Shown here piece by piece: positions 34,100 through 45,119 of a DNA stretch of 64,000 nucleotides. The notes under the pieces are model-generated. The model was given only the letters and a program-made list of their open reading frames with translations, was not told the DNA's origin and did no database searches. The DNA is from Ursus arctos (taxonomy: Eukaryota; Chordata; Mammalia; Carnivora; Ursidae). Both the position numbers and the translations under genes were made by a program. How positions within the stretch are numbered: position 1 is the first letter of the stretch; each line of letters begins with the position of its first letter. The stretch is from the NCBI RefSeq assembly GCF_023065955.2, contig NW_026622808.1, positions 48,744,475 to 48,808,474 on the forward strand. Direction: 5' to 3'.

Positions 34100-34282
34100 C
34101 GCAGATTCTTGTCTCTGCCCTTAGAGATTTCAAAACAGTAGGTCTGGGGTTAAGTGCAGGACTCTGCATTTTTTGGATGGTTTTAAGAAAAGGAGTAACT
34201 TGAACCCCAAAGTTTTTAACACATATGTTGGATCATTCTGATGAAGGTGTTCCTAAAACTGCCCTTTGGGAAACAATGGTGT
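34100..34282 (+). mobile_element. Possible MER5A-like hAT element, diverged
   Basis: 'cgcagattcttgtctctgcc', 'ccaaagtttttaacacatat', 'cattctgatgaaggtgttcc' and 'gccctttgggaaacaatgg' loosely follow MER5A text with a rearranged middle. Confidence is limited. Confidence 0.4.
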
Positions 34283-34379
34283 ATATGTCATATAACCGAT
34301 AAATCGCTAGGATGGAAAATAAGAGCCTGGGTCTGCCAGTAACCGTGTCTTATTAGCGGAATAGGTAGGGTAATAACTG

Positions 34380-34424
34380 GTAAATCAGGGAAGGCTTCCT
34401 AAAAGAGGTGAAATGAAGTGGTAA
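34380..34424 (-). mobile_element. L2 LINE, antisense, left of nested MIR
   Basis: 'aatcagggaaggcttcctaa' and 'agaggtgaaatgaag' match the antisense L2 block 'gtcagggaaggcttcctggaggaggtgaca'. The next L2 bases resume at about 34690, so the MIR between them was inserted into L2. Confidence 0.6.
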
Positions 34425-34668
34425 GGAAGGGAATTCTGGAGCCAGGCAGCCTGAGTTCCCATCCCAGCTCTGCCACTTGCTAGTTGTGTTACCTTGAATA
34501 AGTTACTTTGTTTTTCTGTGTCTCAGTTTCCCCTTGTGTAAAATGGGGATAAATATAGTACTTGACTCATGCGGTCATTGGAAGAATTGAATGTGTTAAT
34601 ACCTGTAATTTGCTTAAAACGGTGCCTGGCACATTGCAAGTGATATTTAATTATTTCCTCTTGTTATA
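34425..34668 (+). mobile_element. MIR SINE, well preserved, nested in L2
   Basis: 'ggaattctggagccaggcag', 'atcccagctctgccacttgc', 'tgtctcagtttccccttgtg', 'taaaatggggataaatatag' and 'acggtgcctggcacattgca' make this the best MIR in the window. Confidence 0.93.
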
Positions 34669-34689
34669 TTTTTGTTATTCAAGGGTATA

Positions 34690-35300
34690 ATCCTTGAGCT
34701 GAGGCTTAAAGGATGCGGAAGAGTCTACCAGGTGAATGACCAGATGTGGTATTAGCAGGTAGCGTTCCCAGCAGAGCAGACATTATGCATAAAAGCATAG
34801 AGATGAGAAACAGCCTCATGTTGCTAGAGGAGAAAATCTGGAATGTGAGGCTAAAGAAGGAGGCAGGGTGACGGGTCCCAGAGTCCCTGGGCTTATATTG
34901 TGGATTTTAAAGTGATAGAGAAGTTTCACAGAAGTATCACCGAGCGGTATTTTTGATAACACTGATGGCTCTGCAGAGTTCAGGTTTGAGGGAAACAGGT
35001 TGACAGTCGGGGTGTCTAGTAGGAGGACCTGCAGGGATCCAGGTGACAGATGGGGAAGAGATGGAACATAGACACTAATGAAAGGTTGGAGGGAGAATAT
35101 TTTTAAAATATTTGGGAGATAATACTCGTCTTGATTTTATGGGGACAGTTAACAAGAGAGGGACAAAAGTCAGGTTTCTGTCTTGGGAATTGGGTGAACA
35201 ACAATGCCACTAACTGAGATCAAGCAGAAGGGAGTGTTTGCAGATTCAGTGAGTTCAGTTTTGGGCTGTGGAGTTCGTGGTACCCATGTGATGTCCGCAT
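34690..35300 (-). mobile_element. L2 LINE, antisense, continuation
   Basis: 'ttgagctgaggcttaaagga' and 'gggtgaacaacaatgccact', then 'aactgagatcaagcagaag', 'tcagtgagttcagttttggg' and 'gtacccatgtgatgtccgca', follow antisense L2 order. Coding-dead. Internal parts (34860-35160) are very diverged. Confidence 0.6.
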
Positions 35301-35430
35301 AAAGACATGCATTTTCATCTAGCACATAGCATATAGCAGCTGGACATTGTGAGTCTAAAGTTTGAGTCATTGATTTGGTCTGAAGCTTGGAACACATGGC
35401 TTGATACATACAGAAGCTCTGGTAAAGTGC

Positions 35431-35467
35431 AAAAAAAATAAAATAAAATAAAAATAAAACAAAAAAA
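35431..35467. repeat. A-rich (AAAAT)n tract
   Basis: A simple A-rich run with AAAAT units. No clear element is attached. Confidence 0.85.
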
Positions 35468-35894
35468 CCACTATAACTGTAAGGCATTCAGAGCAGTGCT
35501 ATCCTATTGTCATTTTCAGCAATAATGAGTTTACGTTAGAATACAAAGATCTCCAATGAAATTTCTAAAAAGAAACACAAGACTCTTTCCCCAGTTCATT
35601 AGAAGGATTTCTGAAGAGAAAACACTGTGTTCAGTGACATGCATTTAAATTCTAGACCTCCAAAGGAAATTCTCAGACAGACCATCCTTGTTCTTGGTTA
35701 ATTAGAAAATAAGTAGATAAACCAGCAGAAGAGATCTTTGGGTAGACTTCTCCATTTAGTGTGGGCTTCTGGGAAGATCGCTTATACCTATGGCTTTATT
35801 ATAAGAAGAAGGCATGTTTATGGATTTGCAGAATATTAGAGTTAGAAGCAGCCTGATATTGTATTACATGTAAAAAAAAAAAAAGAAGAAAGAG

Positions 35895-36000
35895 GTCCCC
35901 TGAGGCTGAGTGCTTTGCTCCAGATTTCACAGCAAATACATGGCAGGATCAGGTCCTATGAGTGAAATCCTGAGGACTGGGGCAGTGTTCCCTACAGACT
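35895..36000 (-). mobile_element. MIR SINE fragment, antisense
   Basis: 'gtcccctgaggctgagtgct', 'ttgctccagatttcacagca' and 'catggcaggatcaggtccta' match the reversed MIR core and head. Confidence 0.5.
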
Positions 36001-36213
36001 CTCATTTTTCAATATTGAAATACATATATCTCTGTACCCTTTAATTCTGTTCTTCCGTTTTCCCATGTATCTTACAGCGAATGAGAACATAAATTATGAA
36101 TAAATATAGTACTACTGGAGTGGATATGTTGGCTTGGAAAGTTCTTCTCAGCAAAACATAGTATACTAGTTTTAAACTGTCCCATAAGATTTGGTTAGAA
36201 AAGTTTGTTTTGG

Positions 36214-36426
36214 GGAAGCGCCCAAATGGCTCAGTAGGTTTAACATCTGACTCTTGATTTCAGCTCAGGTCATGATCTCAGAGTCATGAGATCAAGCCCT
36301 GCGTTGGGCTCCATGCTCAGCATGGAGTCTGCTTGAGATTCTCTCTCTCCCTCTCCCACTATCCCTCCCCCTCCACTTTCTCTCTTTAAAATAAATAAAC
36401 AAACAAATAAATCTTTTTAAAAAAAA
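36214..36426 (+). mobile_element. CAN SINE, older type
   Basis: 'ggggaagcgcccaaatggct' leads into CATGATCTCAGAGTCATGAG, CCTGCGTTGGGCTCCATGC and a TTAAAATAAATAAACAAACAAATAAATC tail. Flanks with 'gaaaagtttgttttggg' and 'gaaaattctgttggg' are only loosely similar. Confidence 0.92.
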
Positions 36427-36609
36427 GAAAAAGAAAATTCTGTTGGGTTAAAATGTTTCCATATTTAAAAGAGAAATGTCACATCCTCCTACACATTCTT
36501 TTCCTGAGCATGTATTAATTATAGTAGTGGTACTAGCAGGAGTGGTTAGTAGTAACTACAGTTGAATGGCCATAGTGGAATTCATAGTGACGGTGACAGT
36601 GATGGTGAG

Positions 36610-36660
36610 GACGATGATATACACTTACTAAGTGCTTTCTGTAGGCCAGATGCTATATAC
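36610..36660 (-). mobile_element. MIR SINE, antisense, left part of nested pair
   Basis: 'acacttactaagtgctttct' and 'gtaggccagatgctatatac' are the reversed MIR 3' end. The copy resumes at 36900 after a sense MIR. Decayed GATGGTGAGGACGATGAT triplets precede it. Confidence 0.7.
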
Positions 36661-36699
36661 ATAAGAGGCTAGACATATATAACTGAAAACTTAAACATT

Positions 36700-36895
36700 C
36701 AAATTCAAATTCCTGGGATTGTATCCCAGTGCAATCATTTCCCAGCTATATGACTTTAAGCAAATACTTCAATTCTTGACATCTCAATTTCCACATCAGT
36801 AAAGATAAGGAAAATAAGAAGTGCCTGTATGACAGGGATGTGGTTAAGACTAAAATGGAAAAAAAAAAGTATATAAAGCGTCTGGCAAAGCTTAT
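36700..36895 (+). mobile_element. MIR SINE inserted in another MIR
   Basis: 'cagctatatgactttaagca', 'catctcaatttccacatcag', 'gtgcctgtatgacagggatg' and 'aaagcgtctggcaaagctta' are sense MIR. The flanking antisense MIR text continues on both sides. Confidence 0.7.
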
Positions 36896-36899
36896 AACC

Positions 36900-37052
36900 C
36901 TAACTCTATCAGGGAGGCTTTATTATTATCTCCATTATACATATTTGCAAACTAAGGTTCAGGGAAGTGAAACAATCCACAAGTCTGTCTTATGGTAGAG
37001 CTGGAACTCAAATCCAGGTCTATCTGACTCCCAAGCTTGTTCATAACCACAA
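36900..37052 (-). mobile_element. MIR SINE, antisense, right part of nested pair
   Basis: 'tattattatctccattatac', 'caaactaaggttcagggaag', 'gtagagctggaactcaaatc' and 'ctatctgactcccaagcttg' complete the reversed MIR that began at 36610. Confidence 0.85.
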
Positions 37053-37054
37053 TT

Positions 37055-38315
37055 TACATTTTCTTTGGATAAATTATTTCAGTCTTGAATCTTGAGTAAG
37101 ATCTTCTTTAGGTTTCTCTGCATTTGTTATCCCAGGACATTTTCAACATCAGAATGTTCCATACAATGTTTCATTTATGAATCCTCTGGAATTGTTGCAG
37201 TCGGATGCCTTCGTTGTAAGGATTAGTTTTTTGGATCATGGGTGATTGGTCTTTTCTCAGGAAACTGACAGTCGACAAAAAGCGTGCATTTTGCATGCAA
37301 GACTAGATAAAGTACAATCAAAGAAGATCGATCCAGGGTCGATAACTACTGTTATTGGAGCAGTATTTAAAACTCTAAATTTCACTCTTTGTTTTGTTGT
37401 TGCTAACAATATTGCATTGAGACTGGCCACACTGGATCCTGCTTTATAAAGATTTCATAGTTACTATGTTTCCTACTAATTGGCACTGGGGTAAAATTGG
37501 CTGCTTTTTGACTTTCCACGGAAGTCTGGGACCCCTGTGACTCTGACTCTTAACTCTTAGGCTAACAGACTATTATAAGTCAACTTCAATGAGGTTTCTT
37601 CCTCTCTGTTCCCTTTCCATAAACTGATTCAGAAACCAACTTGGACTGATTCAGAAACCAACTTGGTAGTTTGTGATAAGAATATCGAACACCTAACTAG
37701 GATGTTACATTCAACTCTGTGATGAAAAGATTGCTTCATTACCATTGTAATGAATTGTTTTCATGTTACCCCATTTTAAGTACCAAAGACTTTAACAAGG
37801 GGGGTGTTAAAAGTAAATGCTGTTTTATTACTCACAGTGAAGAAGCAACAATTAAGATTTTGTCTAAGTAAGTTAACCTTCTCACCCTTAGACATATTCC
37901 AAGTGTCTCAAGCAGGTGGAAAGGTATAGCTGATGTCAACATAACTGTGGATGGACCAAGAACCGCTATCTTTCATTAAAAAAAATATCCTTTCCAATCA
38001 TCTGAGAAAAGTCTCCATAAGCAGAATTAAATGATCATTATAGAAATGTGAGCTTTTTGTTGTGATTCTACTGCCGTTTAAATATTCTTGGTGTAAGATG
38101 AATGGAAAGCTAGGACTTGAGCCCGGGTGTTTGACTCTTGGTCTGCTTGTCTTTAGGGATCAGAGTTTGACAAAAGAGAGCAAGACTCCAAAGCAGCCCA
38201 CACAAAAACCCAGAAGCCATAGGAGTCTTTGCATTATTCCTATTTCTTAATTAATTCCTTATTTTTTGTGACTGATGCAGTTTATGTAAATCTTAAATAT
38301 AGGAAGCACATCAAT
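37055..38315. other. Unassigned sequence with a 22-bp tandem duplication
   Basis: No transposon or exon is recognised. Two perfect adjacent 22-base units lie at 37623-37644 and 37645-37666. Confidence 0.4.
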
Positions 38316-38319
38316 GCTG

Positions 38320-38512
38320 TGGTCATAAACCTGAACTTTGCTGTCCAATCAACCTGGGTTCAAATTCGAAGCATGACATCGTCTAGTTTTGTGACATCAA
38401 CTAAGTAATTCATCTCTTGAAGTCTTGTTTCCGCATCTGTAAACTAGAGCCATTGATAGTGACTCAACTCTTTTGGTTGTTTGAGGACTGAAAGATGGAA
38501 TTCAAGTGAAGA
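38320..38512 (+). mobile_element. MIR SINE
   Basis: 'gtccaatcaacctgggttca', 'gtctagttttgtgacatcaa', 'cttgtttccgcatctgtaaa' and 'gtttgaggactgaaagatg' are in MIR order. A GAC/GAT triplet array follows at 38556. Confidence 0.75.
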
Positions 38513-38555
38513 AAATGAAACAGTCTTAGAGCATATTCGATGCCGCTGCTGATGG

Positions 38556-38580
38556 AGACGACGACGATGATGATGATGAT
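38556..38580. repeat. (GAC)n-(GAT)n triplet repeat
   Basis: About eight triplets (GACGACGAC then GATGATGAT...) sit about 45 bases downstream of a MIR 3' end. Confidence 0.9.
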
Positions 38581-38611
38581 TTCCTTTGTACAGTGTGTGC
38601 TGGTTTGTTTC

Positions 38612-38748
38612 TGTCTGCGTTTCCCACTGAACAGTGAATGCCTTGAGAGCAGGACTGAATTATATCCATGTGTGTCCTCAGAGACAGTTTTGGCTATCTT
38701 GAAGGCAAATAAATTTAATACATACAGGAGTGAGTTGAATGAATTGAA
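38612..38748 (+). mobile_element. L2 LINE 3' end
   Basis: 'cactgaacagtgaatgcctt', 'gagagcaggactgaattata' and 'ggagtgagttgaatgaat' follow the L2 terminus. Confidence 0.55.
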
Positions 38749-38749
38749 A

Positions 38750-41310
38750 TTTCAGAGCAAGCAAGGTCCAGCTTGTCATTACTGATTATGGAGCTGTTTG
38801 ACACTGAGACCATCACTGCCCCTCCTGGCTTATCTATTTTTTTCCATATATAAAGAAGGGATATCCTACCTGCCCTTCAGAGATGCTGTAAAAATGCATT
38901 TAACACTAAATGCCAAATTGTACCTTAATTTGTGAAGGATTAATATTTAATATTGATGGCGTTCATAGCCTACCATTTCACTTTTTTTTTTTTTTTGTAG
39001 TTACAAAGTGCTGCAGTATAAAAAAGCCCAAGTGAAAGAGTGTGAAGGTGATGCCCTATGTCATGTTCATACCCAATGAGAGAGTGCCTCTCAGATCAGA
39101 GCAGGGCTCTACCTAGCAAGAAAAAGCATTCCGAGCAGTAAGAAAATTAACTGAGGCACTTAACTGCACCAAGCCTCCAAACCTCACCTATTTCTAAACA
39201 GTTACATATTTTAGGTGACCCTTTTCTATTTGTTTGAATTATCTTGACTTTAATCACTTGTTTTCCATAGATTTTATGTGAAAATCATTTAAATTAAAAT
39301 TATATGTCAAAAAGATTGGAGGTGAATACCCCACAATGATCATTCTTTCCACACTTAATGCAATGAATCTGCAGCACACATACACCCCTGCCTGAACAGA
39401 TGTGGCCAACATGGAAAGCTCTAGCCTCAGGTCTTGATCTTTATTGCAGAAGCTGAGCAATAGTTCTGATATTTGAGAAAACCAACATCTGATCCTTGAT
39501 GAAATTCACAATTCTCCCTACTGCCCTGAAGGCATTTTCTCTCTTCACAAGAGGCACAGCCCATTTATTTGCAAATACTAAAATGGCCAGTCATTAACCA
39601 AGACATCTGGAAGCAGCTGGATTACCTGATGTTCTGATTTGATTAGTAGTCCAGGATGAAAACTTTGGAAGGTCACTTCCTCTCCTATCCTGAAGTGTTT
39701 TATAAGCTCACAGACACTTCCAGAATGTGGCCCAGGTTGTTGAGGGCACTGGTCAGAGACTTCATCTAGAAGAGGGGCTTGACCAACGTCAGGTGCCCAT
39801 GACTGTGTAGAGCTCCAGATCTGTTTGGAAGTTCTTGGCGATGTGAGTTATTTCCGGTGGCGGGTGGGGTGTCCATCACAATCAGCAGACCTTCGTGACT
39901 TTCTCTTTGCCTTTTCATTTCAGCAGTGTGAGCTGCGTATTTTATGTGTCTCCACGTCCTGATTGTTATGGGTGTTTCTGATTGTTGCCTGTTAAAACAG
40001 CGTTCTTGCTTCTCATTTTCAGTTATTCTTTAGGAACTGCATAAAAAAGCATTCTGACTATAATTCCCCTTCAGATTTCAAAATTTATTTCTGACCTGGT
40101 GGCTTTTTTTTTTTTAATTATTCTGTAATGAGAATTTGGAGAAGGGAAGATGAGATATCATTATTTACTTCTAATTTAGCCTCACGAAAAAGCGATGGCA
40201 GCTTGATGGGAATAATGATTTTGAAGTTGTCACACTTGTGGCCGCATAGTCTATTGTGACGTAAACCCATTTTCCCAGACAGTAGCCCAGTGGAGAGAAT
40301 TCTTTAATGTTATCAGATAACAAAAGGCTTTAGGTAGTGTTCTCCTAAATGATTTAGAAAAGGAATGTTTCCCCTTGATCAGGACCATTGAGGTTAACAC
40401 GAGGTGTTAGAGCATTATTTTGCTTACAAGATCATCCTTTTATCAAAATAAAAAGGGTCTTCAACAAGATACCCCACAAATCCCAAGACAACAATTACAT
40501 TCTTGAAACTGGAAATCTTGCATGTTTGCAGACATTTTAGAGTTTGGCATTTGTGGCTTTTCGCACACTATGAAATATTTATGCATTGTTCAAATAACCC
40601 TGCTTAGTTACCATTGGATACCTACTGTTGTACAGGAATTGCATTTAGAAAGGAATTCAATCTGATTTGCAAAATCCATAAAGCTTTCATTCTCAGATAC
40701 TTCAGTAGAAATCCTTTTGAGACAATGGTTGACAATGCTGGGAAATAGATGTTCATTTGCTTTGGAGGGCTTTTTGTTATTGTGGTCATAAAAGAAAATA
40801 ATTACTCTCACTATTTTGCATTTCATTTAGAGGACATGACGTTGCCAATAAAATTTGACTCCGTGTGCTAGACATGTTTTAAAACAAGGATTGATGTTCA
40901 TACAAGCAATTCATTTTATTAACAGAAAAACATATTTAGAATTCCCTGGAACTCCCTAGTCACTCAGAGACTATGAAAGGGTTTAATATAACTTTAAGTG
41001 TTCTGTAGTTTTAGTAGGTTTTCAGAAACAAAAAAATAGATTATTTATAACTATCACCTCAAGAAAACGTCTTAGAAAAAACCCTTTTGGATTTTTTTGT
41101 CTTGTTTTTCTTTCTTTACATATCACCTTTTCATCCTTGCTTCCCTCCTTCTTTTCTTACTCTTTCATTCCTTCCCCTCTTCCTCCTGCTCTCCCTCCCT
41201 TTCTCCTCTTCCACCAACCATTTTCATATTTGAAACATAATATTATATTAAACATAAACTTTTCATGGTTTGTTTTTGTAATGAAGCAGCATAGTTTGAC
41301 TCTCTTCCAA
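38750..41310. other. Unassigned sequence
   Basis: No named element. Contains a T16 run (38982-38997), a palindromic GATA pair (40309-40321) and a pyrimidine tract (41137-41215). The block 39480-39905, read on the minus strand, is GC-richer and gene-like in texture but has frameshifts and stops, and no family was recognised. Confidence 0.35.
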
Positions 41311-41314
41311 ACCA

Positions 41315-41457
41315 GTAAATACATTTCTACTTCATGGGAGTTTTATTTCATTGTATAAATGTTCCATAAATTATGTATCAAATCTCTTACTACTGGGCAT
41401 TGATATTGTTTCTAAGTTTTGTCTATTATAAACATTTTTGTGATAAATGGTATTCAT
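41315..41457 (-). mobile_element. L1 LINE 3' fragment, antisense
   Basis: 'tttcattgtataaatgttcc', 'ataaattatgtatcaaatct', 'gggcattgatattgtttcta' and 'tattataaacatttttgtga' match the reversed L1M 3' region. Confidence 0.65.
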
Positions 41458-41461
41458 GCAA

Positions 41462-41570
41462 TCATTTATTCAATAAGCACGTATTGTGCTAATACTACAT
41501 GCCAGATTCTGGAGCTATAACGATATTAGACACAGCTCATGTTTCTGTCTTCCTATGCTCCCATGATAAA
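41462..41570 (-). mobile_element. L2 LINE 3' end, antisense
   Basis: 'catttattcaataagcacgt', 'attgtgctaatactacatgc' and 'cagattctggagctataacg' read as the reversed L2 terminus. An A-run of about 18 follows at 41569-41585. Confidence 0.55.
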
Positions 41571-41944
41571 AAAAAAAAAAAAAAAGATTGTTTAAATATA
41601 GTTTGGAGTAACAATATTTATTTTGACTGGGGCAGTCCTGATCATCAGTTAGAAGGTCAATACTTTTGGTTATTATTTTTCAAGGTCATTAAAAGATATA
41701 TAAATAACATTGTAATACAGGCCTCGAAATAATATGTACTCACAGGGCATCCATGGCTTATATTCACTTAACTAAAAAAACAATATAGCAGCTGTGTTAT
41801 CTGACTGTCTCTACAGCCCGAGTCAAATGGTAAAATCGGGCAAAAACACAGACTTTATCTTTCCATTGATTTTGGTTTTATTGATTGCTTGTGGTTTTGA
41901 CATATACAGAGGTTTCCACTCATAGCCACCAGGTAGGTGGAGAC

Positions 41945-42125
41945 AGTGTGACATCATGTATATAAGGCACTGGCCAGGAGCCGAGAATTCTCAATATGAT
42001 ATTGAGCTCAACTGCTTATAAGCTACTTAACCTTTGGAGGTCGTCAGATATTCTTGAGCTTCAGTTTCCTGCTCTGTAAAATGAGAACATATTACTAAAT
42101 AATTTCTCAGTTTCTATCAACCTAG
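41945..42125 (+). mobile_element. MIR SINE
   Basis: 'gagctcaactgcttataagc', 'tacttaacctttggaggtcg', 'tcagtttcctgctctgtaaa' and 'atgagaacatattactaaat' are the MIR core and 3' part. Confidence 0.65.
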
Positions 42126-42229
42126 CAATCTTTAGCCTGTGAGTTTTTCGATATTTCTGCTGGAAGTTACCACTGAAATGGTCTGAGCTCCTAATTGAAT
42201 ACTGGTTCCATCAATCCGAGCTATGCTGA

Positions 42230-42775
42230 AAGATAGGGATGACAAAATAATAAATACAAGGAGAGCTTTGAGCCAAGGAGTGATTTGATATTTTAAATTT
42301 TGAAAGATTATTATCACTATGGGTGTTTGAAGAGACGACAGAAAGTCGCATGTAGAAGTGGAAAGACCCTATGGAAAAAAGCAATTCTGGTTGACAAGGT
42401 GAGAGATTATAGTTGCATCACTGGAGATGGTGAGAAATAGTCACATCCTGGCTCCATTTTGGAACTAGAGCTGTTTGGATACATGGATGGCTAGCATGTA
42501 GGGTGAGAGGAAGGAGATGTTCTGGGTGACTCTGTCGTTGGCCTGAGCAACTAGAGAGATGCTGGTTGTCAGTCGCTGAGATGGAGGATACTGAGGGAGC
42601 AAAGGTTTTCATGGGGGTAGAGAGGAGGGTTGTCAGCATTCTGGTTTTGTACATTCTGTGTTTGAGGTGCTTATTAGACATGTAGCTGGAGATATTTAAG
42701 TGGGAACTGGATATATGAGTCTAAAACCAAAGAGAGAGCCCAGAACTGGCAATTTAAATTTGGGGATTATGAGCA
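42230..42775 (-). mobile_element. L2 LINE, antisense
   Basis: Ordered blocks include 'gagctttgagccaaggagtg', 'ttggcctgagcaactagag', 'tcgctgagatggaggatact', 'gtttgaggtgcttattagac', 'actggatatatgagtctaaa' and 'aatttggggattatgagcat'. The reverse strand is L2 ORF2 with many disruptions. Confidence 0.8.
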
Positions 42776-42779
42776 TGGG

Positions 42780-43755
42780 CTAAATGATCTTAATCAAGGC
42801 AATTATCTTGCTATGCCTCAATTTAATCATTTGTAAGATGGATATAATGTTTTTTAAATAAAGATTGAGTGAGGTAATATGAATTTTATAAAATTTTCAG
42901 CACACTGTCTTGTATAGTAAGTAGCTGGTGAATATTAGCTCCCCCTCTTTGCTATGATGTTGCATGGATGGATGGATTGGTGATGAACTTATTAATCCAT
43001 ATGAACACTTTTAAAACCCAATTCAGAGGGTTGGCCCATCTTGGAGAAGATGGAAAAAATGTGTATTCATGTAGCTTCAGTGTAGGGTTTGGGGGATAGA
43101 GGAGAAAAGGCAGATCTTAAAATTTATTTAGATTAGAAGTTGAATAAATATGGGCTATTAATTACACTTTTTAGGGAAACCAAACCATGAATCCCAGGGT
43201 CCATATTATCATGGTTGACTGTGCCAAATCTAATCTTTGTGGTTGAAGTGCGGTCTTGACCCTCCTTGCCTAGATGGGAATGTTAACGAGAAAAGCCTTG
43301 TATAGTCCTTGACGTGCTCAGAGAGAATCATTTTAATAATTCAGCCAACTGTATTTACATGGTCCCTCGATGTCTGGGCTAGGCCTTGTTAGGAATAAAG
43401 GATAAAATATTAAAGAGAGAAATATAAACAATACTGGCTTGAATTACAATTTCTAGTTAAAAAAAACATGTTCATGACTCAGAGAAGCTATTATATGTGT
43501 GCTCTCTGAAAATGAAATTGGCTGGCTGACCTCTCAAGAACCCCTCATAAACGCTAAGTGAATATTTCACCACAATGACCAAGACTTTGGAGTTGAGATC
43601 AGCAGCCTGAGCCCATCTACTCACTAAGAATTCCCTCCTTCATTCAAACATCAAAGCTGCGAAGAGCCATTAATGGGAACCAGACAGCCTACTAGCTGAG
43701 AATTTTAGTATTTTTGGAGTTGTGATGGCAGAGTTATTTGTCATTGGTTGATAAC
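42780..43755. other. Unassigned sequence
   Basis: It contains a short 'ggatggatggattgg' run at 42965. Otherwise nothing is recognisable. Confidence 0.35.
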
Positions 43756-43773
43756 TCAAGAGTCTTCACTTTA

Positions 43774-43968
43774 GGGGCGCCTGGGTAGTGCAGTCGTTAA
43801 GCGTCTGCCTTCGGCTCAGGGCATGATCCCGGCGTTACGGGATCGGGTCCCACATCGGGCTCCTTGGCTGGGAGCCTGCTTCTTCCTCTCCCTCTCCCCT
43901 GCTGTGTTCCCTCTCTAGCTGGCTGTCTCTCTGTCACATAAATAAATAAAATCTTAAAAAAAAAAAAA
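43774..43968 (+). mobile_element. CAN SINE, young arctoid type, 16-bp TSD
   Basis: GGGGCGCCTGGGTAGTGCAG, CCGGCGTTACGGGATCGGGT, GAGCCTGCTTCTTCCTCTCC and a pure A15 tail. The TSD aagagtcttcacttta lies at 43758-43773 and 43969-43984. CpG dinucleotides are still abundant, pointing to recent insertion. Confidence 0.96.
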
Positions 43969-44014
43969 AAGAGTCTTCACTTTAACACATGAAACAAATC
44001 CCTGCAAGACATAT

Positions 44015-44200
44015 GTTTCATTTTTATAAATTAAACATTTATTTTGAGATAGTTATAGATTCACATACAGAGAGATCCTGTGTACCCATTACCCACTTTC
44101 CCCCAGTGGTAATATCTTGCAAAACTATAGTTAATATCACAGCCAGAATATTGACAATTCATTTTTTCGTTAAGATTTGGGATCTTAAGATTACATTGAG
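44015..44200 (-). mobile_element. L1 LINE 3' UTR fragment, antisense
   Basis: 'attttgagatagttatagat', 'tcacatacagagagatcctg', 'tgtacccattacccactttc' and 'aatatcttgcaaaactatag' match the reversed L1M 3' UTR. Confidence 0.75.
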
Positions 44201-44299
44201 ACTTGAATCATTGGAATTATAAATGTAAGATTTGAAACTACAACTAAGGACATGCAAAGACATCTTAGCTAATGCTGTTTTCCTATTTTTTATGCTATG

Positions 44300-44530
44300 C
44301 TGTTCTCCTCCAACTGTGACCCTGTGGGTCTGGATAGGCCTCCTGTTTCTGCTCTGCTAGGATTGTGTACCTCTTCTTTGGTGACACTCAGCTCGCTAGT
44401 CACCCTTGTTCAGTATCAGCTTTCCTTTGTGACTATAGGCTCAGAGGGCAAAAATTGCATCTTCTATTCACAACTGTTTCTATGGCACCTGGCAAAGTGT
44501 CTGACAGCAGGCTAGGCTGGATGAATTTTA
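44300..44530 (+). mobile_element. L2 LINE 3' end
   Basis: 'gtgactataggctcagaggg', 'caaaaattgcatcttctatt' and 'tatggcacctggcaaagtgt' fit the L2 3' segment. Confidence 0.6.
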
Positions 44531-44916
44531 TCTGGATGAGATAATCAGTTAATCTAATCAGCAACAGGTCATAGAAAACTAGGACATTAGTGGTGATGCT
44601 ACGAAAAGTCGGTGTCAGCAAGACCTTTGCTGCTCTGAGCCCAAGTCTGTTCTAAGATGTCTATCCACCAAACAGCCAAAACTTGTACGCACTCCGACAC
44701 TTGGGAAAAATTAGTATTCTGCGGAAGAATCCAGTCTGAGTTAAATATCAATGAGCCAGTTCCTGAAATGTCTTAAAGTCCAGTCTGAAACAACAATCTA
44801 CTCCAGAATAGCTTTCTTGATGAACACTTTTTTGGTTCTCTAATGTTGTTCTAATCAGCTGGACAATCGTAGCTAAATGACTTTCCCTCTTAAATGACAA
44901 TATAAGTTAATGTTCC

Positions 44917-45119
44917 TTTTTTTTTTTTTTTAAGATTTTATTTATTTATTTGACAGAGATAGAGACAGCCAGTGAGAGAGGGAACACAAGCAGGGGGAGT
45001 GGGAGAGGAAGAAGCAGGCTTCCAGCGGAGGAGCCTGATGTGGGGCTCGATCCCAGAACACCGGGATCACGCCCTGAGCCGAAGGCAGACGCTTAACGAC
45101 TGAGCCACCCAGGCGCCCC
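44917..45119 (-). mobile_element. CAN SINE, young arctoid type, antisense, TSD
   Basis: Reversed complete SINE from a T-run through TTATTTATTTATTTGACAG, GGAAGAAGCAGGCTTCCAGC and GGGATCACGCCCTGAGCCG to CCACCCAGGCGCCCC. The TSD taagttaatgtt lies at 44903-44914 and 45120-45131. Together with 43774-43968 it forms an inverted SINE pair about 950 bases apart. Confidence 0.95.
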
